The translations under genes and the position numbers were made by a program. From ZC4RG29 sp964521255 (GTDB lineage: Bacteria > Bacteroidota > Bacteroidia > Cytophagales > Cyclobacteriaceae): 64,000 nt of DNA. This document shows positions 8,866 through 17,356 of this stretch, piece after piece. Below the pieces are notes generated by a model. The model was not told the DNA's origin and did no database searches. It saw only the letters and a list, made by a program, of their open reading frames with translations. The stretch spans positions 114,899-178,898 of the forward strand of contig CAZFRM010000008.1 in NCBI GenBank assembly GCA_964521255.1, read 5' to 3'. Position 1 is the first letter of the stretch, and each line of letters begins with the position of its first letter.

Positions 8866-11085
8866 ATGCCAACCAAACTGTTTATTCTCCTCAGCATTAT
8901 CTGTTGCACAGCGTATGCTCAACCCACTCCCATTGAAGCACGGGTAACTGACTTCAACGGCAGACCGACAATTTTTATTAACAAAAAACCTGAATATCCA
9001 ATGTTCTATTCCCTCACAGATGTTCCGGGCGGGCGTTGGGCATGGGAAGAAGTGCCTCGTTACAATATGAAATCCTTTTGTGATATCGGCGTTAAACTTA
9101 TCCAGGTAGATATCGCCTTTGACCACGTATGGAAAGAAGATAACACCATTGCGTTAGACACTATACAACGCCAACTGCGAAGTGTAATTGACATATGTCC
9201 CGAAGCTGCCATTTTTATCCGCTTTCATGTAAATCCGCCAAAATGGTGGCAAAAAAAATTCAGCGAGGAGAATACCGTCTATGCAGATCGTGAACCTAAA
9301 CCGGATATAAGCTGGGGCATTCAGCGCATCATTGAAGATGATGAAGAAACTCCCCCGCGACATAGCCTTGCTTCTGAAAAGTGGAAGACTGAAGCAACTG
9401 AAAAGCTAATTCAAATGCTTTCTCAGTTAAAACATTTACCGGAAGCTAATGCACTCGCCGGTATACAAATAGCCGGAGGTGTATATGGGGAATGGCACTA
9501 CTGGGGTTTTATTGAAAATGAACCTGACATGAGCAACCCTATGCTCTTGTATTTTCGAAATTGGTTGACACAAAAATATAAATCAAACAAAGCGCTGCAA
9601 TCAGCATGGGGAAACAAGACGGTTACATTGACGAACGCCCAACTGCCAACACTCGCCCAACGTATAGAAACACAAGAAGGAGTATTTCGAAATCCGATTT
9701 CAGAACGAAATGTCATCGATTATTACGAAGCACAACACCAGGTAGTAGCAGAAGATATTCTTCACTTTTGCAAAGTGGTGAAAGAGAATTGGCCGAGACC
9801 GATTATAACAGGAGCATTCTATGGCTATTTCTATTCCATTTTTGGACGGGAAGCTTCAGGCGGTCACTTACAATTGCAACATGTTTTGAACTCACCTTAT
9901 ATAGATTTTCTTTCTGGTCCGGGAGCATATTATCCAAGTGCAGTAGAGATGGGTGACCCATATCGTTCAAGAAGCCTCATTAACTCAATAACACTTCATG
10001 GAAAATTGTGGCTCGATGAAATGGATCAGCAAACGCCGCTTGTACCATTAAAGGAAAACGATTACCAGGTAAGTCTTGAAAAAAGTATTGCCCAGGTAAG
10101 ACGAAATGTATTGTTCACTTTCAGCAAAGGCCAGGGACTTTGGTTTTATGATTTTGGGCCTGCCGGATTTAACGGAGGGGCAAGACTTAAAGATCACGGC
10201 ACATGGGGCTGGTGGGATGAACCGACTTTACGGAACGATATCAAAAATCTTAAAATCATTCTTGAACAACAAATGTCTCAGGCATACAAAAGTGATGCAG
10301 ATGTATTGCTTGTGCATGACACGGAATCATTCTATCATACAGGCAGCAGTAGAAAACATTCGGGCGTGGCGCACTGGGCCAATAACTGGGTACCGGTTGG
10401 TATATTTAAAAGTGGTGTCGTGCACGATGCCATTCACCTTGACGATTTGGATAAAGTAAATATTGATCAATACAAAGTAGTTGTGTTTGTGAACACATTT
10501 GTATTGAAAGCCAAACACAGAAATGAAATTGCCAGCAAGGTGGCAAAAAATAACCGGCATCTCGTATGGATCTACGCACCCGGCTATAGCGACGGTTCAA
10601 AACTTCTTCTTTCAAATATGGAAGACGTAACGAAAATAAAATTAACCCGTGTCAATCTTAACGATACCATAACCATAGATGTAGATACCACAATAGCGAA
10701 CAGCTATTCCTTCTCCCTAAAAAATGCGATGACATCTCCTTTATTTGCTGTGATGGATGAAAACTCCAGGTCGTTCGGAAAGATCAAAAATTCAAATTAT
10801 TCAGGTCTCGCATCAAAGACACTCAAAGAAAGTACTTCATGGTTCATGAGTCTTCCTTTTGATAACAATAAGGTTTGGCGCCATATTTTTAAGCAAGCAA
10901 ATGTTCATACCTACACCGACAGCGAAACTATTATTTACGGCGGCAGCGGTTTATTAAGCGTTCATACTAAAAACGGCGGGCCAATATCTTTTACTTTGAA
11001 AAACGGAAAGCAGGTTACTTATAACCTGCCACCCAACACAACATGGCTGCTGAATAATGAATCCGGTGAAGTTGTTCTTAAGTAG
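8866..11085 (+). CDS. Secreted glycoside hydrolase, GH42-like (clan GH-A) fold
   Basis: 739-residue exported protein with a signal peptide ending near AYAQ at 16-19. A (beta/alpha)8 barrel is suggested by GVKLIQVDIAFDHVW, IFIRFHVNPPKWW and AGIQIAGGVYGEWHYWG. The likely acid/base is Glu209 in GGVYGEWHYWG and the likely nucleophile Glu385 in KLWLDEMDQQ; the ~176-residue spacing and trimer-type second domain (DVLLVHDTESFYH, then a Rossmann-like NTFVLKAKHRNEIA) fit beta-galactosidase-like GH42 relatives. Sequence around the motifs is not classical GH42, so assignment to a family is by architecture only and substrate is unknown. No SusC/SusD genes are nearby, so this is not a typical polysaccharide locus. 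Confidence 0.65.
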   Translation: MPTKLFILLSIICCTAYAQPTPIEARVTDFNGRPTIFINKKPEYPMFYSLTDVPGGRWAWEEVPRYNMKSFCDIGVKLIQVDIAFDHVWKEDNTIALDTIQRQLRSVIDICPEAAIFIRFHVNPPKWWQKKFSEENTVYADREPKPDISWGIQRIIEDDEETPPRHSLASEKWKTEATEKLIQMLSQLKHLPEANALAGIQIAGGVYGEWHYWGFIENEPDMSNPMLLYFRNWLTQKYKSNKALQSAWGNKTVTLTNAQLPTLAQRIETQEGVFRNPISERNVIDYYEAQHQVVAEDILHFCKVVKENWPRPIITGAFYGYFYSIFGREASGGHLQLQHVLNSPYIDFLSGPGAYYPSAVEMGDPYRSRSLINSITLHGKLWLDEMDQQTPLVPLKENDYQVSLEKSIAQVRRNVLFTFSKGQGLWFYDFGPAGFNGGARLKDHGTWGWWDEPTLRNDIKNLKIILEQQMSQAYKSDADVLLVHDTESFYHTGSSRKHSGVAHWANNWVPVGIFKSGVVHDAIHLDDLDKVNIDQYKVVVFVNTFVLKAKHRNEIASKVAKNNRHLVWIYAPGYSDGSKLLLSNMEDVTKIKLTRVNLNDTITIDVDTTIANSYSFSLKNAMTSPLFAVMDENSRSFGKIKNSNYSGLASKTLKESTSWFMSLPFDNNKVWRHIFKQANVHTYTDSETIIYGGSGLLSVHTKNGGPISFTLKNGKQVTYNLPPNTTWLLNNESGEVVLK

Positions 11086-11099
11086 TAGTTATTCCTTTA

Positions 11100-11534
11100 T
11101 TATTTTTTGGCAAGAACTTCCGATGTGATTCGATTAAATTCAACGCTAACCTCCCTGATGGTTGTTTGTATTCTTTCGACGTAATCTTTGTCCCATGCAT
11201 TTAACGCAGTACTATTAACCTCTTCCAGGTCGCGCACTATCTTATCCTTGTTTAGCGAAAGTTTGCCAATAGCTTCTTCGAGTTGTTGAGCATCTCCCCT
11301 TTTACTCCAGTTTCTTTTTTCCGCTATACTTGCAATTGAACCCTCAATCGTATCCCGCAAGGCGGTTAACTCATCAGCGAGCGCGACTCTTTGTTCTACA
11401 AAAACAACAGAATCTTTGACAACATCAGTGGTGTCCTTATTTTCGGAAACAGGTGAGCGTGTACATGCCACAGCAAATATTAAAATAATAACAAGGCTTG
11501 TACTCATTGAAAACATATTAATAATCTTTTCCAT
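11100..11534 (-). CDS. Small helical lipoprotein of unknown function
   Basis: 144-residue putative lipoprotein. From the ATG at 11534 a hydrophobic signal of about 20 residues ends in AVAC, with Cys24 the likely lipidated residue. The mature part is charged and helical, with heptad-like stretches (ADELTALRDTIEGSIASIAE; LEEAIGKLSLNKDKIVRDL) suggesting a coiled-coil bundle. The frame extends to an ATG at 11594 that touches the stop of the upstream small gene, but that adds a basic stretch before the signal peptide. I do not recognise the family. It is convergent with the glycosidase, 14 bp apart. Confidence 0.65.
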   Translation of the reverse strand: MEKIINMFSMSTSLVIILIFAVACTRSPVSENKDTTDVVKDSVVFVEQRVALADELTALRDTIEGSIASIAEKRNWSKRGDAQQLEEAIGKLSLNKDKIVRDLEEVNSTALNAWDKDYVERIQTTIREVSVEFNRITSEVLAKK

Positions 11535-11593
11535 ACCATTATTTTTTTTGTACACACTTGTAGATTTCCATCTACGATTGTAGAAGTCTTTCA

Positions 11594-11731
11594 TTATGTC
11601 CTCGACTTTGTTTTTTTACGTGCAGCTTTTTTGCGAGAAGCTTTCTTACGGGAAGTCTTTTTGGGAACCTTAGCGCCTTTTTTACGCGCTTCCGATAACC
11701 CAATAGCAATTGCCTGACGCGAGTTCTTCAC
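11594..11731 (-). CDS. Lys/Arg-rich small protein, DUF6496-like, GTG start overlapping upstream stop
   Basis: 45-residue very basic protein. The first half KNSRQAIAIGLSEARKKGAK matches the core of small DUF6496-type proteins, and the tail is a repeat of (T/A)SRKK/AARKK units resembling histone H1-like tails, so nucleic-acid binding is plausible. There is no ATG in frame; a GTG at 11729-11731 overlaps the TGA of the upstream frame as GTGA, which would couple translation. The frame also reads a few codons further upstream as RRHGAKVKNS before a TAA, so the gene may instead be the shifted C-terminal half of a longer ancestor. Real coding sequence is likely because of the family match. Confidence 0.55.
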   Translation of the reverse strand: MKNSRQAIAIGLSEARKKGAKVPKKTSRKKASRKKAARKKTKSRT

Positions 11732-11919
11732 TTTTGCCCCATGCCTTCGTACCTGTAGAAATTTTTTATTTTAACATTTGAGGGTAGATATTCAATTTCA
11801 CTTCCTTCAAGGTGAAGGCGATTGCCATTAATAATACGCGCTTCTTCACTTCCGGATTTAGTTAAGTCTTTCCACCGCACATCCAACGAAACCATTTTAT
11901 CTTGTAAATTAATATTCAT
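11728..11919 (-). CDS. Hypothetical 63-residue protein upstream of the DUF6496-like gene
   Basis: A short soluble protein beginning MNINLQDKMVSLDVRWKDL with alternating hydrophobic residues suggesting a small beta structure (NGNRLHLEGSEIEYLPSNV). Not recognised. Its last codons read GMGQK and its TGA overlaps the GTG start of the next gene. It could be an independent small gene, or the N-terminal partner of the DUF6496-like segment separated by a frameshift. Confidence in expression is moderate. Confidence 0.4.
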   Translation of the reverse strand: MNINLQDKMVSLDVRWKDLTKSGSEEARIINGNRLHLEGSEIEYLPSNVKIKNFYRYEGMGQK

Positions 11920-11959
11920 GTTAAGTTAAAAAGTTTACTCACCTACACAGAGCAGTTTG

Positions 11960-12124
11960 TCACCGTTTAAAGATTGCTCCGAATACCAGCGCTAAAACGA
12001 ATAAGACGAGAAAAATATAAAAGATAATTTTTGCAATGGATGCTGCCCCTGCAGCAATCCCTCCAAAACCGAGTAGTGCTGCAATGATTGCGATAACAAG
12101 AAATGCTATTGCCCAGCGTAACAT
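11960..12124 (-). CDS. DUF1328 family small membrane protein (YtjA-like)
   Basis: 54-residue membrane protein with two hydrophobic segments, MLRWAIAFLVIAIIAALLGF and IIFYIFLVLFVLALVFGAIF, separated by GGIAAGAASIAK. Sequence and length match the DUF1328/YtjA family, small stress-associated inner-membrane proteins of unknown role. The ATG at 12124 is the family's normal start; the longer frame to 12211 is antisense to the neighbouring gene and rejected. Its first 22 bases overlap the start of the divergent ArsC-like gene. Confidence 0.85.
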   Translation of the reverse strand: MLRWAIAFLVIAIIAALLGFGGIAAGAASIAKIIFYIFLVLFVLALVFGAIFKR

Positions 12125-12513
12125 ATAATTCAGCAACCCACTCGGATAGGGCTGCATTGGGTTATGCGAAAGCAATAAAAAACTATACGCTAAAGGAATT
12201 CGACATTGCAAAGGATTTCTTTACGGAAACACAAATTAAGGAAATTGCAAACAGGCTTAACGTAAATCCGCGTGATCTGATCAACACACAGTCGGATATT
12301 TACCTGGGTCGATATGCCGATACAAACTTAGGTGAAGAGGATACCCTCGTTGCATTAAAGAAAGAACCTTTGTTAATGCGCACGCCAATCATGCTGTATC
12401 ACGACAGCGCACAATTTATAAATTCACAATATGATTTGATCAGTCAACCGGCAGATACCAATACCATTACATCCAGTCATTCAAATAAGGAAGAGAAGAG
12501 CAGTGACTATTAA
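12103..12513 (+). CDS. ArsC/Spx-fold protein lacking the catalytic cysteine
   Basis: 136-residue protein with the arsenate-reductase/Spx-like thioredoxin fold. The opening YNSATHSDRAALGYAKA lines up with the ArsC Y-H-N-x-x-C-x-x-S-R-x-A-L loop, but the Cys position is Thr, so it cannot be a redox reductase of the usual type. The helix EFDIAKDFFTETQIKEIANR and the later LLMRTPIMLYHDSAQF (RTP motif before the last strand) support the fold. The ATG at 12103 is the only one close to the fold's first strand, and places the N-terminus antisense to the DUF1328 start. The last ~20 residues are a polar Ser/Lys tail. Function unknown. Confidence 0.7.
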   Translation: MLLPSVTYNSATHSDRAALGYAKAIKNYTLKEFDIAKDFFTETQIKEIANRLNVNPRDLINTQSDIYLGRYADTNLGEEDTLVALKKEPLLMRTPIMLYHDSAQFINSQYDLISQPADTNTITSSHSNKEEKSSDY

Positions 12514-12523
12514 TGAGAGCATC

Positions 12524-12648
12524 ATTTACTAATGTAAAACATTTTATCAACAGATATTAACCAATGTTGAAAAGTAGGCAATAGGCAACCGCAGTAGGCA
12601 AAATTGCCTATTGCCATTTGCAGCACTAAATCACTAAACGATTAATAA
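12524..12648. repeat. Dispersed repeat copy A (inverted partner at 29729-29899)
   Basis: About 125 bp almost identical, in opposite orientation, to 29729-29899. It includes TAAAACATTTTATCAACAG, a block of TAGGCAA-type heptamers with a central hairpin (GCAGTAGGCAA / TTGCCTATTGC), and AAATCACTAAACGATTAAT. Its right end holds the stop codon of the ABM gene. The partner carries an extra segment of about 40 bp. Confidence 0.85.
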
Positions 12649-12929
12649 ATCCTTGACAAAAGAAAGATCTCCATAGGTTGCTGTAGCAACATTTTTGATT
12701 TTTCATAAAATTCTTTATTGTAGTCTTTGGAAAGATACCTTGTCAGGCACTCATCATTAGCCCAGTTTTCATAGAGAAAAAAAGTATCAGGCTCTTCCTT
12801 GCTTTGATGCAGATCATATTGGATGCAACCTTCTTCCATTAATGTCGGAACAACAAGGGAACACAGGACTTTCTTGGCCTCTTCCAACCTGTCAAGCTTT
12901 GCTTTGAACTTTGCAATTACGGTAAGCAT
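12642..12929 (-). CDS. Antibiotic biosynthesis monooxygenase (ABM), YgiN-like
   Basis: 95-residue ABM-fold protein. MLTVIAKFKAKLDRLEEAKK, then EEGCIQYDLHQSKEEPDTF and FLYENWANDECLTRYL give the complete family pattern, including the His in YDLHQS and the Trp in YENWAN. YgiN-like members act in quinone oxidation or small-molecule detoxification; the substrate here is unknown. Its TAA stop lies inside a dispersed repeat. It appears monocistronic. Confidence 0.85.
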   Translation of the reverse strand: MLTVIAKFKAKLDRLEEAKKVLCSLVVPTLMEEGCIQYDLHQSKEEPDTFFLYENWANDECLTRYLSKDYNKEFYEKSKMLLQQPMEIFLLSRIY

Positions 12930-13130
12930 AGCGTTTTTATAAAACTCGTGTTAAACAATATGCCGATGTCCGCAACAATGAACTTGGATAAAACATCAGC
13001 GCGACTTGTCTTTATGTAAAATCAATAATGAAGTAACCTGCCAGAAATTCGTGGGTTAAGAGATAATTGATTTTATGTCAAGAATACGCTTAAGTGGTTG
13101 GTATGAGCGGGCAATCGGTAAGAAAAGAAA

Positions 13131-13157
13131 AGCCCCGACAGAATTTCTATCGGGGCT
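13131..13157 (-). terminator. Hairpin terminator, minus-strand orientation
   Basis: AGCCCCGACAGA pairs with TCTATCGGGGCT (one mismatch), giving a 12-bp stem. On the minus strand it is followed by TTTTCTTTTCTT, as expected for an intrinsic terminator of the DUF885 gene some 290 bp upstream. Confidence 0.7.
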
Positions 13158-13339
13158 GCCCATTAATTTTGATAGAACTGGTCGCCTACCAAGGTTCTAC
13201 ATTTAGATCACAACGGTTCAAGCGGAAATGGGATAATCAAGTCATGACAACTTAATTGGTTCCAAAATATTCTAAATGGATTAGATTTTCAATCCCTGAG
13301 ATCAGGGATAAAGAGGAAGTCGTTGAATTAAGAAATCCA

Positions 13340-13425
13340 TTACACAGAGCACCCAGAGAAGGCACTGAGGTACCAAAGAAAAATACCTTAGTGTACCTCT
13401 GAGCTTCTTCGAGACCTTTGTGTAA
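13340..13425. repeat. TTACACAGAG...CTTTGTGTAA degenerate repeat
   Basis: Intergenic low-complexity segment starting TTACACAGAG and ending CTTTGTGTAA, with internal GAGGTACC/GTGTACCTCTG pairing. Similar ACACAGAG/CTCTGTG spacers are common in several bacterial phyla. It produces a spurious minus-strand frame. Confidence 0.6.
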
Positions 13426-13448
13426 TAACTGCATTTGATGGAGCGGAA

Positions 13449-15227
13449 TCAATTCACCAGTGCTTCTTTTTCCATCTCCGCTAACATCATCTCCTTAATA
13501 TACTTTACGGGTGCACTTCCATAGCTAAGAAATTTTTCATGGAATTGTTTCAGGTTAAATTGATCACCCATCTTCTCTTTCAACGCTTCGCGTAATTCGT
13601 AGATTTCTTTGTAGCCCGTGAAGTAAGAACATAATTGCACTTGCGTAAGCGACACACGCCGCCATTTACCTTCAGCTTCCGCACGTTGTTGAAAAGCTTC
13701 ATTCACCATCAGGTGCATGGCCTCTTCTTTCGTCATGTTCTTAGTGTGCACACTGTAATCCAATATCATATTGCATGTAGCACGAAGATTCCATTTGTAG
13801 TACATCATCCACATTTCGGGTGAGTTATTACCATAACCATTCTCCAACATCATTAACTCTGTGTACACGGCCCAGCCTTCCACCATGGCGCCATTGTACA
13901 GCACAGACTTTATTATACTTGGCGATTGATTGCTATAAACCAATTGCGCATAGTGTCCGGGTATTGCCTCATGAATGTTCAGTATTTGCAATGTGTAGAA
14001 GTTATATTCACGCAAATAACTTTCTGCACGTTCTGCAGTCCAACCATTCAAGCTTCCTACGTTATAATAGGTGTTGGCATTTTTATCATACGGCCCAGGC
14101 GCAGAAATGGAAGCACCCGCAACACCGGCCATATATGCCGGCTCCTTGCGAACCACCAACGGTTTAGATGGATCGAGGTAAAGCAAATCTTTTTGCTTCA
14201 CAAATTCCGTCAGCTCAGGAATCTGCTTTTCAATTGCCACCTGGAAAGAATCACGGTTCACATGCTGAAGTGAAACCTTGTCGATAACAGAACGGATGAG
14301 TTTCAATGTATCTGCAGGTTTAGGTGATGAACCCATATATTTTGGCCATAACTCATTTGCCAGCTTAGCTATTTCACTTTGAAGATATTTTTTGTGTGCA
14401 ATCGCCTTATTAAAAATTTCATCAACCGTATACCCGGATTGTATCTCCAAATCAAATTTCTTCGCAAACAATGTTTCACCCAATCGAAAACTTCTGGGTG
14501 TTTTGTTATCTCGTTTTTTCAACCAATCGGCATAACCTTTTACAGCATCAGCTGCTACTTTGGCCCGTGATAGAATTTCCTGTTTTTCCGCCTCTCCCAA
14601 TCTTGCAGTGTCTAAAGCCTTTTTTAAATCGTCTTCAAAAACAGAAACACCCCCAAGATTTTGCTCGATAGCAAGCTGTGTATGTTCAACAGTGGGATTG
14701 CTGATATTCACTTTGGCCGCCTCGTAGTATGCAGGTACATTCCTCATTCTTTTGTGAAAATTCCGAAGACGGTTTTCAAGTGAATCATATGATCCGTTCA
14801 GCATTTCAGCAAATGGACCTGTGATGTTGTATGAAGACGGATCCCACTCGTATGATTTGTATTCATTTACATACCACGAAATCAGATGCAGTTGATCGCG
14901 AATCATTAAGTAGTCTGTGCGATTATTAGCGGAAAGAGATTTTTCATCTATGCTGCTCAGCGAATCCAGGTGCATTGATGCAAAAGCGTGCTCTCGTTCG
15001 CGTGAAGCTTTATCAGGAATGATAAGCACACTGTCATACCTGTGGTAACCAACCGCACTTGCCCAGACAGGATAATGTTTCCACATATCTTCTATAAAGG
15101 ATTCTTTATAAATATTAAAACGGTCATCTTGTGAGACAACTTGTTGCTCCTCCTTTTTATTGCAAGAAAAAAATCCAATAGAAATAAAAGTAAGCGTCAA
15201 AAGCTTAATGACTTTAGTACGAATCAT
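13449..15227 (-). CDS. DUF885 family lipoprotein (putative metallo-carboxypeptidase-like)
   Basis: 592-residue lipoprotein; the signal sequence ends FFSC with Cys22 as likely lipid site. It covers the full DUF885 family, mostly alpha-helical with an M3-like arrangement. The diagnostic motif HEAIPGHY is at 419-426, with a downstream Glu-containing helix in VEGWAVYTELMMLE, together a probable zinc site. Some relatives are described as dipeptidyl carboxypeptidase-like, but no reaction is certain. It stands alone in its orientation; its terminator is probably the hairpin near 13140. Confidence 0.88.
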   Translation of the reverse strand: MIRTKVIKLLTLTFISIGFFSCNKKEEQQVVSQDDRFNIYKESFIEDMWKHYPVWASAVGYHRYDSVLIIPDKASREREHAFASMHLDSLSSIDEKSLSANNRTDYLMIRDQLHLISWYVNEYKSYEWDPSSYNITGPFAEMLNGSYDSLENRLRNFHKRMRNVPAYYEAAKVNISNPTVEHTQLAIEQNLGGVSVFEDDLKKALDTARLGEAEKQEILSRAKVAADAVKGYADWLKKRDNKTPRSFRLGETLFAKKFDLEIQSGYTVDEIFNKAIAHKKYLQSEIAKLANELWPKYMGSSPKPADTLKLIRSVIDKVSLQHVNRDSFQVAIEKQIPELTEFVKQKDLLYLDPSKPLVVRKEPAYMAGVAGASISAPGPYDKNANTYYNVGSLNGWTAERAESYLREYNFYTLQILNIHEAIPGHYAQLVYSNQSPSIIKSVLYNGAMVEGWAVYTELMMLENGYGNNSPEMWMMYYKWNLRATCNMILDYSVHTKNMTKEEAMHLMVNEAFQQRAEAEGKWRRVSLTQVQLCSYFTGYKEIYELREALKEKMGDQFNLKQFHEKFLSYGSAPVKYIKEMMLAEMEKEALVN

Positions 15228-15814
15228 AATGATAAGATAATTTGTGAGATTGAAGACAATAACTTAATTCACGGCATTTATCCAACTGCACAACGAAGAC
15301 CAAAGGAAACACTTTATCAAACTAACTCCAATTAATTTCAGATTGCCCATATTAAATAGGAAAAGACTCTTTCCAATTTACAAAGCAGGACTAATTGTTG
15401 AATGCCTTTCACGCTAAGCGCGCTAAGATTTTTCGCAAAGCCCGCAAAAGTTGTCTTGTCCCTTCAGGAATAAATGGCGTGGGTGGGCAAGATATAATTT
15501 TTTGTGCCGAACGTTTTCAACTCTGGACATCGGCTTTGCCGCTGGCTTTTGCATGGCAGGCAGAACCCCAACTAAATGCAGCCATCGTCTTAAACAACTT
15601 AATCATGAAATCCTTTAATCCTACAAACCTGCCCGTCCGGCAGGCGGGTCATGGTTCAGACAAATTGGCGCAAGTATGTGTTGCTACTTGCTGCCCTATT
15701 CGGACTCTCGGTTATCATGCGCAGTCTGCATTCCTTTTGAATTGATCAAACATGCCGGAGCAGCTTAGCACATTCAATAGTCCCCAACCCAGGAGGCATC
15801 AACATCTGAATACA
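15228..15814. other. Gene-free interval with scattered repeats
   Basis: About 590 bp with no supported gene. It contains the TTTCACGC...GCAAAG repeat at 15407-15448 and a short palindrome CCTGCCCGTCCGGCAGGCGGG near 15629-15649. A 116-codon plus-strand frame runs through these repeats and has no recognisable protein character. Confidence 0.65.
15407..15448. repeat. TTTCACGCTAAGCGCGCTAA repeat (partner at 39981-40022)
   Basis: About 42 bp reading TTTCACGCTAAGCGCGCTAA then GATTTTTCGCAAAG; the reverse complement of 39981-40022 is nearly the same. This is a dispersed repeat of a kind widespread in bacterial spacers. Confidence 0.75.
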
Positions 15815-16993
15815 TTACAATTGCAACTTAATATTCATGCTGTTCAACACCTTAACAACACCCATAACCAATACCGCATAAGTTGCCGCCCATAGCACAC
15901 CGGTTATCCCGGAATAGAATATTGTTGGAAACGAGAGGCCGGTTAACTTCATAAATGCATATACAATGGATGGAATAATGTAGGTGAGCAGTGGATTGTA
16001 GGCCGCCGGCCGAAAGAAATTTGTCCATCGATCAAATTTTCGAATATCAATAATCCAGTAAACAAACATGAACACCACACAACAGATGGCTGCCGAATAC
16101 AATCCCCAGGAAGGTGTAGCTTTAATTTTAGATATGGTAAAATACGGGCGAAGAAAATACCCGGCAAGAAAAAGCAGCAATGCAAATATTCCGGCTTCAA
16201 CATACCTTCTGTTAATGCTTCTGGGTTTGGAGAGTTCAAAAAAAATCAACGATAACATCACGCCGCATAACACAATCATACTGTGCACAGCATGCCCGCC
16301 GTGCGCACCCATCCAATGGAGTATTGGAATTCCTGATTTACCCAAAACATAGAAGACAAGACAAAAAACAATTGATGCCAATACAACCCAACGGCTTCCA
16401 CCGCTAATCTGATAGAAAATGCAACCAAACAAATAGGCCCACCCGATAAGACCGAGAATGCCCCACCACTTCGGTGTCATGTGTTCCGATCCGTCGGGAC
16501 CGCCGCGATACAAGAGAGCAAGTACAATCAACACAGCAAAACCGGTTCTCCGAAGAATCACAACAACTGAACGGGGTTGCCCTTTGTAAACATTCCAACC
16601 CAAAATCACTGCGCCATAAAACAACAACAACCACAGGTGAACAGGCAGGATCATGGCTTCTTCATTTCCGTCATCTGCATTTACCATAAACACACCGAGT
16701 ACCAGCAAACCCAGTGTGCGAAAGAGGATATGCTTCTGAAGTGCCCACGTGCTCTCACCTTGCACCAGGCGCTTGTTAATCGCAAAGGGAACAGACATCC
16801 CCACAACAAATAGAAAAGCGGGGAACACAACATCAACATAGGTCATTCCATCTGCATCCGCCGGCATGTGCATCATCCACTGGGGCATCCCGCTTACCCC
16901 GGCAACTTCATTCACAAAAATCATCACCAGAATAGTGATACCGCGCAAGGCATCAATGGAAAGGATGCGTTGGGAGGTTAATGTATTGTACAT
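15815..16993 (-). CDS. HGSNAT-like (DUF5009) membrane acyltransferase
   Basis: 392-residue polytopic membrane protein resembling heparan-alpha-glucosaminide N-acetyltransferase and DUF5009 proteins. The N-terminus RILSIDALRGITILVMIFVNE is the family signature, followed by VVFPAFLFVVGMSVPFAI; about ten hydrophobic segments follow. In the animal enzyme an N-terminal His carries the acetyl group; in bacteria these proteins are thought to acetylate amino sugars at the membrane. The next gene downstream on this strand, a GH20 hexosaminidase whose start lies at 19945, is oriented the same way, which supports a link to GlcNAc-containing glycans. A 363-bp repeat array lies between them, so cotranscription is uncertain. 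Confidence 0.8.
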   Translation of the reverse strand: MYNTLTSQRILSIDALRGITILVMIFVNEVAGVSGMPQWMMHMPADADGMTYVDVVFPAFLFVVGMSVPFAINKRLVQGESTWALQKHILFRTLGLLVLGVFMVNADDGNEEAMILPVHLWLLLFYGAVILGWNVYKGQPRSVVVILRRTGFAVLIVLALLYRGGPDGSEHMTPKWWGILGLIGWAYLFGCIFYQISGGSRWVVLASIVFCLVFYVLGKSGIPILHWMGAHGGHAVHSMIVLCGVMLSLIFFELSKPRSINRRYVEAGIFALLLFLAGYFLRPYFTISKIKATPSWGLYSAAICCVVFMFVYWIIDIRKFDRWTNFFRPAAYNPLLTYIIPSIVYAFMKLTGLSFPTIFYSGITGVLWAATYAVLVMGVVKVLNSMNIKLQL

Positions 16994-17099
16994 GCCGGAG
17001 GTTGATTTGGGATATGAGATGTAAGAGGAAATTTAGAAACGAAGTGTACTCATTCCTAGTTTTGTTTCTTGTTTTTTGCTAATCAGAAAGCTCAAACCA

Positions 17100-17345
17100 T
17101 CAATTGCCTACTGCCTTTTTGCTTACTCCTTTTGCCTACCGCCATTTGCCTACTACCTTTTGCCTACTGCCTTTTGCCCACTGCCATTTGCCTACTGCCT
17201 TTTGCCCACTGCCATTTGCCTACTACCTTTTGCCTACTGCCATTTGCCCACTGCCTTTCGCCCACTGCCATTTGCCCACTGCCTTTTGCCTACTGCCATT
17301 TGCCCACTGCCTTTTGCCTACTGCCTACTGCCATTTGCCTACTAA
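17100..17345. repeat. Tandem TTGCCTACTGCC array
   Basis: About 245 bp of imperfect copies of TTTGCCTACTGCCA/T in which only the C/T at the TAC/CAC position and A/T runs vary. It gives three overlapping frames rich in Leu-Pro-Thr-Ala that are repeat artefacts. Related short blocks lie at 12574-12616, 29796-29850 and 54489-54545. There are no unique spacers, so it is not a CRISPR array. Confidence 0.85.
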
Positions 17346-17356
17346 TCCATTCCGCT

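Larger units (their letters stand above)
12930..13448. other. Gene-free interval with a terminator and a CACAGAG-type repeat
   Basis: About 520 bp without a supported gene. It holds the minus-strand terminator-like hairpin at 13131-13157 and the degenerate ACACAGAG repeat at 13340-13425. A 66-codon minus-strand frame through the latter is repeat-derived and not counted as a gene. Confidence 0.7.

Noticed and set aside
13252..13452. 66-codon minus-strand frame after the DUF885 gene
   Set aside because: Its sequence is the ACACAGAG/CTTTGTGTAA spacer repeat.
15395..15745. 116-codon plus-strand frame
   Set aside because: Runs through the TTTCACGC repeat and a CCGGCAGGCGGG palindrome; no known motifs.
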